Part shown: one piece after another, positions 8,668 to 17,839 of the stretch | Layout of the letters: the number at the start of each line of letters is the position of its first letter | Numbering within the stretch: position 1 is the first letter of the stretch | Source of the DNA: Dyadobacter sp. UC 10 | GTDB lineage: Bacteria > Bacteroidota > Bacteroidia > Cytophagales > Spirosomataceae | Direction of reading: 5' to 3' | Length of the DNA: 64,000 nucleotides | NCBI RefSeq assembly: GCF_008369915.1 | Contig: NZ_VSRN01000001.1 | Span: 1,054,001-1,118,000 of the forward strand | Made by a program: the position numbers and the translations under genes | The notes under the pieces: model-generated | Seen by the model: the letters and a program-made list of their open reading frames with translations, nothing else | The model's database searches: none | What the model was told of the DNA's origin: nothing

Positions 8668-9576
8668 ATGAAAGCACTCGTCCTCGGAGGAGGTTCTATG
8701 AAAGGGGCATTTCAGGTGGGCGTGATCCAGGCAATCCTGGAAAACGGATTTGAACCCGAGATGATCTACGGAATATCCGTCGGCGCATTGAACACCACAT
8801 TTCTGGCCAATGAGGCTGGTAGGCAGTTTCACGAAACTCAGACTGTCAACTGGTCGGTTGCCAGCCGTAAATTGCTGGAATTCTGGATCAAAAACATTAC
8901 CCAACCGCAGGACATTTCGACACTTCGTTCACGGGTTATGCTGGGCATGAACACCTTAATGAGTCGCTTCGACGGAATCGTAGATCCGGTGCCGCTGCAT
9001 AACCTGATCAGGAAAAATCTGAACAAAGAATATCTCAACAATACGCCTGTGAAGGTGAAAGTGGGTGCCGTGAATATTGATAGCGGCGAGATAAAATACG
9101 TTTCGCCCGCGGACAAGGATTATATTGATTTCGTTTTTGCGAGTTCTTCTATACCAATGCTGATGCCGGCAGTGGAAATAGGCCAGCAACTCTTTCTTGA
9201 CGGCGGAATACGGGAAGTTGCACCGGCACGCCAGGCCATCGAGGACGGGGCCACGGAAATTGTCCTGATCGCCTGCCATTCCCCTCTGCTCTACCAGCCC
9301 GAAGATATTAACTCGAGAAATCTGATCACATTGATGGAAAGGGTCAGGGATATTACCGTTAACCAGATCGTCAATAGTAACATCGCCTGGGCGGAATCTT
9401 ACGTCGACCGTTCCATATTGCGCGGCAAACCGATGAAACTAACGGTGATCAGGCCGGTAGCACCTTTGTATCTGGACCTGCAGCATTTCAATTCAGACGA
9501 TATTTCCAGACTTATTGTGGAAGGTTACCGGGCAGGAATGGAGTCGATATTGAGTAGAGAGAAGATTACAGAGTGA
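8668..9576 (+). CDS. Patatin-like phospholipase
   Basis: The 302-residue protein is a predicted lipid acyl hydrolase with the Ser-Asp dyad of patatins. The oxyanion-hole glycine motif GGGSMKGAFQVG is at about 8-19, the nucleophile elbow GISVG at about 35-39, and the DGG motif with the catalytic Asp near 177 (FLDGGIREVAP). No signal peptide is present, so it is probably cytosolic or peripheral. It may act in lipid turnover; the substrate is unknown. The ATG follows the octamer array directly. A strong bidirectional terminator separates it from the convergent TonB receptor gene. Confidence 0.9.
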   Translation: MKALVLGGGSMKGAFQVGVIQAILENGFEPEMIYGISVGALNTTFLANEAGRQFHETQTVNWSVASRKLLEFWIKNITQPQDISTLRSRVMLGMNTLMSRFDGIVDPVPLHNLIRKNLNKEYLNNTPVKVKVGAVNIDSGEIKYVSPADKDYIDFVFASSSIPMLMPAVEIGQQLFLDGGIREVAPARQAIEDGATEIVLIACHSPLLYQPEDINSRNLITLMERVRDITVNQIVNSNIAWAESYVDRSILRGKPMKLTVIRPVAPLYLDLQHFNSDDISRLIVEGYRAGMESILSREKITE

Positions 9577-9603
9577 ATTTTTGAAAATCAATACCTATTT
9601 AAA

Positions 9604-9645
9604 ACAGAAAGGCCGGGAAGCAAATGCTGATCCCGGCCTTTCTGT
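9604..9645. terminator. Bidirectional terminator, patatin / TonB receptor
   Basis: A perfect 15-bp stem (9604-9618 with 9631-9645) encloses a 12-base loop. The arms are GC-rich near the loop and carry A- and T-rich ends, so it can serve both convergent genes. Confidence 0.85.
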
Positions 9646-9662
9646 TTATTCAATGGTGAATT

Positions 9663-12600
9663 TTAGAACAGGTACCTCACACCCAATAACATGCTCCATG
9701 TAGTTGCAGTGGTAGTATGATTACGGAAAATGTCGCCTGTTGGCAAAACAGTTTTTCCATCGATCTGAACAGTATTCATTGTGAACACAGGCACACCGTT
9801 CGCATCTACGCTCTTGCGGCGCAACGGCATATTAGCTCCTGAGATAAGTTCCTGACGTACACCCCATTTTGAACTGATCAGGTTACCTACATTGATCACA
9901 TCCAGGCTCAACTGCAATGTATTTCTGGTTTTGCCGACATTCGTAAATATATCCTGCAGGAATTTAAAATCGACGCGGTTAAGCCACGGCATCAAACCGC
10001 CATTCCGGTCCGCATATCCACCCCTTTTGCTTTTCAGAAACTTATTGTTCTCGATATACTTATCAAAAGCGGCTCTCTGTTCGTCGGCTGTGAATGTTAC
10101 TTCGCCCACGGTATTATTATCAAAGTTGAGCTCGGAAGCACTGCGCGGCACATACAACATATCCGCACCGATCGCGTCTCCGTTCAGGTCACCATTGTAG
10201 ACATAAGAAAATCTTCCCTGAATAGTATTACCGTAATTGCCCTGATTGGATCCGCTGTAAAACAGGGAAAATGTAGAGGCAAGGTGATTGGCGTATTCAA
10301 CCCTGTAAGACAATGTACCTACAACCCTGTTTGGCAATGCATCCACAGAGCTGTAAAGGCTCAGGTCATTGGGGTTATTGATGTTCGGAGTAGCTCCCCA
10401 TGCCGAACTTGCGTTGGATCCGCTGTTATCCGTCGTCCCTTTTGCTGTGGTATGCGAATAAAACAACGATCCGTAAAACCCGCGACGCGCCGCCATGGTC
10501 AACCCTATCGTTGCATTTACTGAATACCCTTTCGAAGTATTGCTCAAAACGCTCACCGAGTTCGCGCCAATTTTGCTGTTATATTGGTATGAAGCGGAAT
10601 TCGGGTAAAATTCGCGATCATCTCCGCTGTAATTCAGACGCTGCGTCGCCGCTTTTCTGTTGGCCCCAAACTGGTAAACTGCCTGAATATCTTTTGTATA
10701 AAGCACATCTCCCGTTAAAGAGAATGGTGTTCCCGGGATTTTATAATCCACACCAAAGCTCGATCTCCAAATCTGTGGCATCTTAAACTCCGGATCTACC
10801 AGCGATAACGTACTTGGCAAACCTGCTCTGGGGTTTTTAATAAATACATTCTGGGCACTTTCAGGAGTATTGTTCAACCAGTAATATTTTTCAGGCTGAA
10901 AACGGATATCCTTTATCCACGGAGCAGAAGCTGCATAACTCCCAGGCTCGACTACGTTCTGGATTACACCAAGTCCGGTTGGCATATTGGTGAGCCACAC
11001 AAATGGCACACGACCGGCGAAAATACCGGTACCACCACGGAAAATAAGAGACTTATCACCCTTTGCATCCCATCTGAAACCAATACGGGGAGACAGCATT
11101 ACCCGTGTTTTAGGCCATGAGCCTGTATCGTAAGTGCGCTCGCTGCCATTCAATCCCAATAGACGCAATGTATCAACTGCTGAATTTCTTGTAAGATCGT
11201 TCAGGAAAACAGGCATTTCAGCGCGAATACCCGCAGTAATTGTCAGTCTTTCGTTTACATCAAATTTATCCTGAATGTAGATCGACGGCAAACCGTACTT
11301 AACAGGCGCATAGGGATCCTGTCCTTCGTAAGGATATGTCAATGCAAACTGCAGAGGCTCTACCTCAGCAGGTGTACCCGTTGCAAGGAACTCATCCACA
11401 GAAGCATAACGGTAATAGGAAGTACCGTTCCGCAAATACCGGTTACCGAATTTCTGCATTTCAAAACTCACACCTCCGGTAAAAGTATGCTTGCCGGTAA
11501 TGTAAGTAAGGTTGTTGATAAAGCTGAAATTATCGTTCAGCACGTCATTGCCGTATGTAAACAATTCATGACCCGCTGTAATATAATTCTGATAAGTAGT
11601 GATCGCCGGATCTCTCAGGTTGTCGCCTTCAAAACCGATATCGATCATTGGAAACTCCGAACTTGGAGAACTGCGGGTTGCCTGGATCCGGCTGTAAGTA
11701 GCTAAGAACTGATTGGAAAGTTTTGGTGTGATTTCGCTATTCAATTCTGCTGTTACTGAGCGTACAATGTTTTTCGTGTTATACATCGTATTTGCAAAAG
11801 CCATTGAAAGCGCGCTCACACGACCTGTTTCGAATGGTGTCCGTGGGTTGGCGCCGGAGTTGGCATTCACCAGTGACGGGACTGAGCTTTCAACCTGGTT
11901 GTAACGAACTGCCAGTTTGTTCTTGTTATTGATATTCCAGTCGATCCTGGCCAGGATACTTGTTGTCTTTTCGCTATTGTCATTTGCATAGCCCTCATAA
12001 GCACCGGGATCATAGCCCCAACGGTTGATCAGATGGTTGCGAACTGCTTCCAGGTCTGCTCTGGTGGTGCGGGAAATATTCTGCTTAGGGTCAGCAACAC
12101 CATTTTCAGATGCTCTCCACAAGTTCACCGCGCCCACTCCCGAGCCTGTCTTTTTAATGTGTTCGGCATTGACGAAGAAAAATAATTTGTTCTTGATCAA
12201 CGCGCCCCCCAATCTGAAACCGAGCGTCTGGCTGGTAGCCTTTGGTCGCGCGACGGTATCGCCATCCACATGTCGTCCCTGTAAATCCTGGTTATTGAAA
12301 AATCCGTAGGCCGAGCCTGTCAGCTTGTTGGTTCCGCTGCGGGTCACCGCATTGATTCCTGCGCCCGAGAAACCACTCTGGCGAACATCAAAAGGAGCTA
12401 TATTAACCTGGATTTCTTCAATCGCATCGAGCGACAATCCGCCTCCGCCCGGAAGCGGGTTATCATTCAAACCAAAGCCATTGTTGAAATTCGCACCGTC
12501 GACCTGGAAGTTGTTATAACGACCGTCGCGGCCACCGAAGCTGTTACCGTTTGCCTGTGGCGTCAAACGTGTAAAGTCGCTGATACTGCGGGTTACAGTT

Positions 12601-13067
12601 GGTAAAGTTCTCAGCTGCTCGCTGTTTACTGAAGTCGCCGCGCCTGTTCTTTCACCGTTAAAAACCTGCCCTGCCCCCGAGGTGATCACTACCTCCTGCA
12701 GTTGTGTCCCGCCCTCGGTAAGTACGATATTGATGTTGCTTGCCGTACCAAGTTCCGCGAAAATGTTGGATTTACTTTGCTCCGAGAAGCCTACGAAAGT
12801 AACTGTAACCTTATAAGGCCCTCCTACGCGTACGGACGGAAAACTATATCGTCCGGCTTCGGTAGTAACTGTACCATACTGTGTCCCGGATGGTTCGTGC
12901 ACCGCTACTACAGTCGCTCCCGGCAGGAATTCGCCGGTAGCATCGGTGATGGTTCCGTTGATTGCAGAAGTGGTTACCTGCGCCTGTAGTTGCCCCCCGA
13001 GTAAAAACAAAGTTGTAGCAACCAGTGCGGTAAACACAGTCCTGAAAAGTAAACTTTTCCTGGTCAT
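9663..13067 (-). CDS. TonB-dependent receptor with carboxypeptidase-regulatory-like domain
   Basis: This is a 1134-residue outer-membrane transporter or Oar-like protein. It has a signal peptide (about 1-29), a CarboxypepD_reg-like beta-sandwich (about 34-115), a plug domain (about 130-245) and a large beta-barrel ending in LLGVRYLF with the terminal Phe typical of BamA clients. No SusD partner follows, so it is not a standard glycan-uptake pair, and the substrate is unknown. The gene is monocistronic: a terminator lies at its 3' end and a 479-bp non-coding region upstream. A likely promoter lies about 65-100 bp before the ATG. Confidence 0.93.
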   Translation of the reverse strand: MTRKSLLFRTVFTALVATTLFLLGGQLQAQVTTSAINGTITDATGEFLPGATVVAVHEPSGTQYGTVTTEAGRYSFPSVRVGGPYKVTVTFVGFSEQSKSNIFAELGTASNINIVLTEGGTQLQEVVITSGAGQVFNGERTGAATSVNSEQLRTLPTVTRSISDFTRLTPQANGNSFGGRDGRYNNFQVDGANFNNGFGLNDNPLPGGGGLSLDAIEEIQVNIAPFDVRQSGFSGAGINAVTRSGTNKLTGSAYGFFNNQDLQGRHVDGDTVARPKATSQTLGFRLGGALIKNKLFFFVNAEHIKKTGSGVGAVNLWRASENGVADPKQNISRTTRADLEAVRNHLINRWGYDPGAYEGYANDNSEKTTSILARIDWNINNKNKLAVRYNQVESSVPSLVNANSGANPRTPFETGRVSALSMAFANTMYNTKNIVRSVTAELNSEITPKLSNQFLATYSRIQATRSSPSSEFPMIDIGFEGDNLRDPAITTYQNYITAGHELFTYGNDVLNDNFSFINNLTYITGKHTFTGGVSFEMQKFGNRYLRNGTSYYRYASVDEFLATGTPAEVEPLQFALTYPYEGQDPYAPVKYGLPSIYIQDKFDVNERLTITAGIRAEMPVFLNDLTRNSAVDTLRLLGLNGSERTYDTGSWPKTRVMLSPRIGFRWDAKGDKSLIFRGGTGIFAGRVPFVWLTNMPTGLGVIQNVVEPGSYAASAPWIKDIRFQPEKYYWLNNTPESAQNVFIKNPRAGLPSTLSLVDPEFKMPQIWRSSFGVDYKIPGTPFSLTGDVLYTKDIQAVYQFGANRKAATQRLNYSGDDREFYPNSASYQYNSKIGANSVSVLSNTSKGYSVNATIGLTMAARRGFYGSLFYSHTTAKGTTDNSGSNASSAWGATPNINNPNDLSLYSSVDALPNRVVGTLSYRVEYANHLASTFSLFYSGSNQGNYGNTIQGRFSYVYNGDLNGDAIGADMLYVPRSASELNFDNNTVGEVTFTADEQRAAFDKYIENNKFLKSKRGGYADRNGGLMPWLNRVDFKFLQDIFTNVGKTRNTLQLSLDVINVGNLISSKWGVRQELISGANMPLRRKSVDANGVPVFTMNTVQIDGKTVLPTGDIFRNHTTTATTWSMLLGVRYLF

Positions 13068-13546
13068 AAAATCTGATGATTAGGTTTGTAATATTGGTGG
13101 ATCATTCTCTGGTGCAAAGCACCTTATTACCACAAAATAATAAGTTTTTATTTTCAGATACAAAAACACAAATCCTACTAAAATACAATACTACTATACG
13201 CAACTGCCTGATTTGATGGAATAATCAATTTTATTGAAGCAATAATTCAACATTTGCAGTCGAGGTGATTGTTAAAAATATGTAACCGTTTAAAGCGCCT
13301 GTTAACCCGTTTTCGGACATTTAAAAGCACCTTTTCAGACTGATAGTTGGTTATCGGCAACGCCTGACAGGACGTAATATTAACAATTCATTAAATTTCA
13401 AAAAGTCTATGCTCAGTTATGAAATCTGGCCGGTCTTTAACGGGATTTGCAAAAAATTATACCAAAAGCTTTCCTGCTGAACAATTGTAGTCTTCTTTTG
13501 TTAATATCAAATACCACCGGCATTAATTGACACTAAAAAAGGATCA
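13068..13546. other. 479-bp intergenic region between TonB receptor and esterase
   Basis: This AT-rich spacer lies between divergent genes. Apart from the candidate receptor promoter I see no ORF of coding character, no RNA gene, no strong hairpin and no tandem repeat. No convincing TAnnTTTG site precedes the plus-strand esterase. Confidence 0.6.
13133..13164 (-). promoter_or_regulatory. Possible Bacteroidota-type promoter for the TonB receptor
   Basis: Read on the minus strand, TTTG is followed after 20 bases by TTATTTTG, one mismatch from the consensus TAnnTTTG. The predicted transcript would have a leader of about 60 bases. This is a consensus match only. Confidence 0.4.
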
Positions 13547-14323
13547 ATGCAACTCAACTATAAAAAGATCGGCGAGAGCGGAAAGCCGATGATTATTCTC
13601 CATGGCGTGTTCGGTTTTCTGGATAACTGGCTCACAATCAGCAAAGCAATATCCGATCGGGGTTATCAGCTATTTCTGGTCGACCAGCGCAACCACGGGC
13701 GCTCCCCACATGAGGCGCCACTGGATTTTCCGACGCTTGCCAAGGATCTGGAAGGATTCATTCAGCAGCATGCTATTTCCAATCCAATATTACTTGGCCA
13801 CTCGATGGGCGGAAAAACAGTCATGGAATATGCGGTAACCTATCCCGGTACATTTGAAAAACTGGTGATAGTAGACATCGGTCCGAAGGCATATCCGATT
13901 CACCACAAGAAAATTTTACAGGGATTGAATGCGATTCCGATTGATAAAATCGAAAGCAGGAACGAGGCGGATGAAATCCTGAGCGAGTATGAGCCTATTT
14001 TGCCGGTACGCCAATTTTTACTCAAAAATCTTTACAGAACAGACGAAGGTGGTTTTGCATGGCGGTTTAACCTGCCGCTCCTCACAACTGATATGGCAAA
14101 CGTTGGAGCGGAAATTAAATCCGAAAGGCCGATAGAAGGACCGGTATTGTTTATTCGCGGGGAAAATTCAAACTATATAACAGACGAAGACCTGGAAGGC
14201 ATTCAAAAGTTATTTCCGGAAGCAAAACTTGAAACGATTGCAGAAGCGGGCCACTGGGTTCAGGCCGAACAGCCCAAAGCGTTTGTAGCTACGCTTATGC
14301 ATTTTTTGGATGAAGCTATCTGA
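13547..14323 (+). CDS. Alpha/beta hydrolase (YbfF-like esterase)
   Basis: The 258-residue protein has the alpha/beta-hydrolase fold: an oxyanion HG motif (ILHGVFGFLDNW, about 17-28), DQRNHGRS (about 46-53), the nucleophile elbow GHSMGG with Ser86, and the catalytic His in AEAGHWVQAEQP near the C-terminus. The overall pattern matches the YbfF family of short-chain acyl (thio)esterases. No signal peptide is present, so it is cytosolic. The natural substrate is not known. Its 3' end overlaps the convergent lipoprotein gene by 8 bp. Confidence 0.9.
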   Translation: MQLNYKKIGESGKPMIILHGVFGFLDNWLTISKAISDRGYQLFLVDQRNHGRSPHEAPLDFPTLAKDLEGFIQQHAISNPILLGHSMGGKTVMEYAVTYPGTFEKLVIVDIGPKAYPIHHKKILQGLNAIPIDKIESRNEADEILSEYEPILPVRQFLLKNLYRTDEGGFAWRFNLPLLTTDMANVGAEIKSERPIEGPVLFIRGENSNYITDEDLEGIQKLFPEAKLETIAEAGHWVQAEQPKAFVATLMHFLDEAI

Positions 14324-14747
14324 CGTATTTTCTCCTGGTACTGTTGCAGGAAGAAATAATGAGTTCGTTGCTGCTTACCGTCAGTTCCCAAAGCGGGCAG
14401 AATACGCAATTGACCGTGGCGCAATAACCATTTGCAGGTAATGGAAACTGGGGTTTTATATCCATCAACCGGCCATTAATCAAAAGCGATTTCGGGGAAC
14501 AGCACATCGGAAGTCCGTCCGTCTGAAGAATGACACCGTCACTGCGAAAGACCAGGGTGTCGGACTGGCCAGCCGCGACGGGCTCCCAGACATTTTGGTT
14601 ATCGATCGAAGCTTTTTCAATTTCGGAGAGATGCCATTTGCCGCCAAGCGAATTTACATCTGCCATGCTTGCTAAGTCACCAACGCTATCTTTTTTACAG
14701 GATATAAGAACGGATAGAAATAGGGTGATATAAAAAAGCCTTTTCAT
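14316..14747 (-). CDS. Hypothetical lipoprotein (lipocalin-like size)
   Basis: The 143-residue protein has a lipoprotein signal: MKRLFYITLFLSVLISC with lipobox LISC, followed by KKDS. The mature part has a GGKWHLSEIEKA start that recalls small lipocalin-like lipoproteins of Bacteroidota, and several Cys residues (CCSPK, CATVNCVFC, SSCNS) that could form disulfides in the periplasm. I do not recognise a specific function. It overlaps the 3' end of the esterase gene on the opposite strand by 8 bp. Confidence 0.75.
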   Translation of the reverse strand: MKRLFYITLFLSVLISCKKDSVGDLASMADVNSLGGKWHLSEIEKASIDNQNVWEPVAAGQSDTLVFRSDGVILQTDGLPMCCSPKSLLINGRLMDIKPQFPLPANGYCATVNCVFCPLWELTVSSNELIISSCNSTRRKYVR

Positions 14748-14823
14748 TTTATTAAAGTTTGTGTAACCCTAATGATCCAAATCTCATTCGATTGGTTGGA
14801 AAAAACAATAAGTGCGAATAGCT

Positions 14824-15528
14824 ATGAGTAACCCGGGAAGAAATATTTTTTTGATCCCCACCATTTTATCGGAAGGTACGGAGGGAGAAGTGCTGAGCCC
14901 CGCGATAATCCGGGCAATCACCGGCCTTGATGTTTTTTTTGTTGAAAACGTCAGGACTGCACGGCGGTTTATCAGCAGCTTGAAACTCGGGAAGGTAATT
15001 GATAACCTGACATTTATAGAGCTTACCAAGGACACACCGGAAAATGTAACAGCTGAGGCGCTCAGAGGATTGAAGGGTGACGCCGGGATCATTTCCGAGG
15101 CTGGTTGCCCGGGTGTGGCCGATCCGGGTGCCGTCGCCGTCGAGATTGCGCATAGGCTTGGGATAAAAGTTGTTCCGCTGGTTGGTCCTTCCTCAATTCT
15201 GCTGGCATTGATGGCCTCGGGCATGAGCGGCCAATCCTTTGCGTTTCACGGCTATTTGCCCATTGATAAAATCCAGCGAAAAAAGACGATCCAATCGCTG
15301 GAACGCGAAGGTCGGCAGCGGCAGCAAACCCAGATTTTCATGGAAACACCTTTCCGGAATAACCAGCTGCTGGAAAGTGTGCTGGAAAGCTGCATGCCCG
15401 ATACGCTGCTTTGTATTGCAGCGGATGTGACGGGAGCCGGGGAATTCATTAAAACAATGAGTATCAAAAACTGGAAAGCAAACAAGCCCGACCTGCACAA
15501 AAGGCCCACTATATTTTTAATAGGCTAA
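14824..15528 (+). CDS. Tetrapyrrole-methylase-fold SAM methyltransferase, RsmI-like
   Basis: The 234-residue protein is of the RsmI family, which methylates the ribose of C1402 in 16S rRNA. It shows the N-terminal IFLIPTILSEG, the central SEAGCPGVADPG (family consensus SDAGTPxxSDPG) and VPLVGPSSILLALMASG. It is shorter than classical RsmI (about 280), as in the short paralog group common in Bacteroidota, so the exact rRNA target is uncertain. The frame is open from a GTG four codons earlier, but the ATG chosen here gives the usual N-terminus. Confidence 0.85.
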   Translation: MSNPGRNIFLIPTILSEGTEGEVLSPAIIRAITGLDVFFVENVRTARRFISSLKLGKVIDNLTFIELTKDTPENVTAEALRGLKGDAGIISEAGCPGVADPGAVAVEIAHRLGIKVVPLVGPSSILLALMASGMSGQSFAFHGYLPIDKIQRKKTIQSLEREGRQRQQTQIFMETPFRNNQLLESVLESCMPDTLLCIAADVTGAGEFIKTMSIKNWKANKPDLHKRPTIFLIG

Positions 15529-15594
15529 TCCAACTATCTTTCAGAAAACCTGCTCCTGCAGAAACACTTTATTGATCAACAATCAGCTTTAACC

Positions 15595-16305
15595 ATGAAA
15601 AAATGGATATCAGGCGCAGGTTTACTGCTTGCATTGACCATGTGGGCCTGCAATGATGAAGGTTTGGACGCCATTTCAACAATTGATTCCAGCTTCGAAA
15701 CAGACTTCGATGGATGGGAACCCGGCTTTGCGGAATACTCTACAAAAACGGATACTTCCTCGCTCGCACGTAGAGTAGGCCGTCCGCGGCTTCCGTTTGG
15801 TTTGGATACTTCTCAGTACGCATTCATGATTCAAAGCAATAATCACAGCGATGATATATTCATGTATCTAAAAAAGAAAGTGACAGGCTTTAAACCGAAC
15901 GAAACCTATTCCGTCGTTTTCGACATCGATCTGGCAACAAATGCAGCCGCAGGCAGCGTAGGATCAGGCGGGTCGCCGGCCAGTTCTGTGTATGTAAAAG
16001 CAGGTGCTTCCCTGAGAGAACCGGCGACCAGACTTCAGGGCACGGAATATACTTTCACACTTGATAAAGGACAGCAATCGCAAAGCGGCGCAGATGGTAT
16101 CGTGCTGGGAGACCTTTCCAACGGAACCAAGGATACTACTTACGTTTTGGTCAAAAGGACAAATGCGGACAAACCTTTCATGATAAAGGCGAATGCAAGC
16201 GGTGCGATCTGGTTTTATGTCGGTACTGACTCCGGCTTCGAGGGATTAACCAAACTGTATTATAATAGAATTAGAATAACAGCCCGCGAGGAAAACATTC
16301 AGTAA
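15595..16305 (+). CDS. Hypothetical secreted lipoprotein
   Basis: The 236-residue protein has an N-terminal hydrophobic signal ending WAC followed by NDEG, so it is a probable lipoprotein with an imperfect lipobox (MWAC). The mature part begins with a segment like jelly-roll carbohydrate-binding folds (SSFETDFDGWEPGFAEY) and has strands ending in a YYNRIRITARE segment. This suggests a beta-sandwich protein at the cell surface. No catalytic motif is visible and I do not recognise a named family. A terminator follows 11 bp after the stop. Confidence 0.7.
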   Translation: MKKWISGAGLLLALTMWACNDEGLDAISTIDSSFETDFDGWEPGFAEYSTKTDTSSLARRVGRPRLPFGLDTSQYAFMIQSNNHSDDIFMYLKKKVTGFKPNETYSVVFDIDLATNAAAGSVGSGGSPASSVYVKAGASLREPATRLQGTEYTFTLDKGQQSQSGADGIVLGDLSNGTKDTTYVLVKRTNADKPFMIKANASGAIWFYVGTDSGFEGLTKLYYNRIRITAREENIQ

Positions 16306-16316
16306 GTAAATGCCAT

Positions 16317-16359
16317 ACAAAAGCCACGTTGCCTTTCTTGCAGCGCGGCTTTTGTTTTT
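16317..16359 (+). terminator. Terminator after hypothetical lipoprotein
   Basis: ACAAAAGCC pairs with GGCTTTTGT across a 21-base loop that can extend the stem partly, and a T-rich stretch follows. Confidence 0.7.
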
Positions 16360-16447
16360 CAGTCCCAGATCAGTGTCACGCGGGCAAACGTGTTTGCAAA
16401 GTCTTTCGTAACTTCGCTGCTCATCAGTATGTGACAAACCGATACAT

Positions 16448-17086
16448 ATGGTACGCGTAAAGAGCTTCGTTTTTAACCCATTTTCTGAAAACACCTACAT
16501 CCTCCACGACGATTCGGGCGAGGCGGTAATGATAGATCCCGGCTGTTTTGATAAAGCCGAAATAGCTGAGATAGCGGCTTACATAGATACGAACAACCTG
16601 AAACCGGTTCATATTATCAACACACACGCCCATATCGATCACGTACTTGGGGTCGCGGCGCTGAAAAGGAAATACAGTATCCCTTTTGCCTTGCATCAAC
16701 TGGACGAGCCGCTACTCAAAGCGGTTAAAACATACGCTTCCAATTATGGTTTTAATGGCTTCGATGAACCGGAGATTGACAGTTATTTAAAAGAGGGTGA
16801 AATTTTCAGTTTCGGCTCGACAGATCTTGACATCATTTTTGTCCCGGGCCACGCTCCGGGCCACGTTGCGTTTGTAAACCATGCCGCCCGTTTTGTCATT
16901 GGCGGAGATGTGCTGTTTCGTTTGAGTATCGGGCGAACCGATCTGCCAGGAGGAAACCATGCCACACTTTTAGAAAGCATCCGCACAAAAATATTCACAC
17001 TACCAGACGATTACACGGTTTATGCCGGGCATATGGAACCTACTACCATCGGCTTTGAAAAGAAAAACAATCCTTTTTTCAGATAA
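16448..17086 (+). CDS. MBL-fold metallo-hydrolase (glyoxalase II-like)
   Basis: The 212-residue cytosolic zinc hydrolase has the full metallo-beta-lactamase metal set: THAHIDH (His60, His62, Asp64, His65), the PGHAPGH His near 137, the Asp of IGGDVLF and the His of YAGHMEPTT. It resembles the short hydroxyacylglutathione-hydrolase-like group (YcbL type) that cleaves thioesters. It sits 21 bp before pssA, so the two may be cotranscribed, though no functional link is evident. Confidence 0.9.
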   Translation: MVRVKSFVFNPFSENTYILHDDSGEAVMIDPGCFDKAEIAEIAAYIDTNNLKPVHIINTHAHIDHVLGVAALKRKYSIPFALHQLDEPLLKAVKTYASNYGFNGFDEPEIDSYLKEGEIFSFGSTDLDIIFVPGHAPGHVAFVNHAARFVIGGDVLFRLSIGRTDLPGGNHATLLESIRTKIFTLPDDYTVYAGHMEPTTIGFEKKNNPFFR

Positions 17087-17107
17087 ATATACCTTATCCG
17101 CCGCCTC

Positions 17108-17815
17108 ATGATCCGGAGAAATATACCTAATGCACTCACTTGCGGAAACCTGCTCTGCGGCTGCATTGGTGTGGTCGAAGCCTTTCACAATAATCTGATC
17201 ATTTCTTGCATCCTGATCGGCGTTGCGTTGATTTTTGATTTCCTGGACGGCTTTTTGGCAAGAATACTAAAGGTGAGCTCCGCGATCGGCAGAGATCTTG
17301 ACTCACTCGCCGACATGGTGACCTTTGGTTTACTCCCCTCCATTATTCTTTACCAGCTTTTGATGCAAAGCATACCCGACCTGATGGGCATCTGGAAAGC
17401 TTATCCTGCGTTTATTGTGGCTGTTTTTTCAGCGATCCGACTTGCAAAATTCAACAATGATACGCGCCAGAGCGACTCGTTCATTGGCGTACCAACTCCC
17501 GCCAATGCGATGCTTATAGCCTCGCTGCCCATTATTGTATATACGGAAGGCGCTTTCTGGAAAGATGTTATTATAAATACCAATAATCTGCTGATCCTGG
17601 CCGTGGTGATGTCCTATTTGCTGGTGATGGAACTCCCGCTGATCGCATTGAAATTCAAAAACTTCGGATGGAAAGGAAATGAGGCACGATTTGTGTTGAT
17701 TATCACATCCTTAGTACTTTTAGTGACCTTGAAAATACTGGCAATACCTGTTATATTGATTATTTACATATTGCTGTCTGTTCTGGAAAACGTGAGAAAG
17801 CGAAGTGTTTCGTAG
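17108..17815 (+). CDS. pssA: CDP-diacylglycerol-serine O-phosphatidyltransferase
   Basis: This membrane enzyme makes phosphatidylserine, the precursor of phosphatidylethanolamine, from CDP-diacylglycerol and L-serine. The CDP-alcohol phosphotransferase signature DGxxARx8GxxxDxxxD is complete (DG at about 47, the final Asp at about 69, SLADMVTFG). Around it lie six to seven hydrophobic helices over 235 residues, as in the type II (Bacillus-like) family. fabH follows 24 bp later; both act in membrane lipid synthesis. Confidence 0.93.
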   Translation: MIRRNIPNALTCGNLLCGCIGVVEAFHNNLIISCILIGVALIFDFLDGFLARILKVSSAIGRDLDSLADMVTFGLLPSIILYQLLMQSIPDLMGIWKAYPAFIVAVFSAIRLAKFNNDTRQSDSFIGVPTPANAMLIASLPIIVYTEGAFWKDVIINTNNLLILAVVMSYLLVMELPLIALKFKNFGWKGNEARFVLIITSLVLLVTLKILAIPVILIIYILLSVLENVRKRSVS

Positions 17816-17820
17816 TTTTG
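17813..17820 (+). promoter_or_regulatory. Possible -7 element for fabH
   Basis: TAGTTTTG matches the Bacteroidota TAnnTTTG box exactly. It overlaps the pssA stop codon and lies 19 bp before the fabH ATG. No TTTG -33 element is found at the expected distance, so the site may be fortuitous. Confidence 0.25.
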
Positions 17821-17839
17821 ATAAGATTTTAATCCATAT

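Noticed and set aside
13401..13546. Promoter search for the esterase gene
   Set aside because: TTTG boxes occur, but no TAnnTTTG at a fitting distance; nothing good enough to report.
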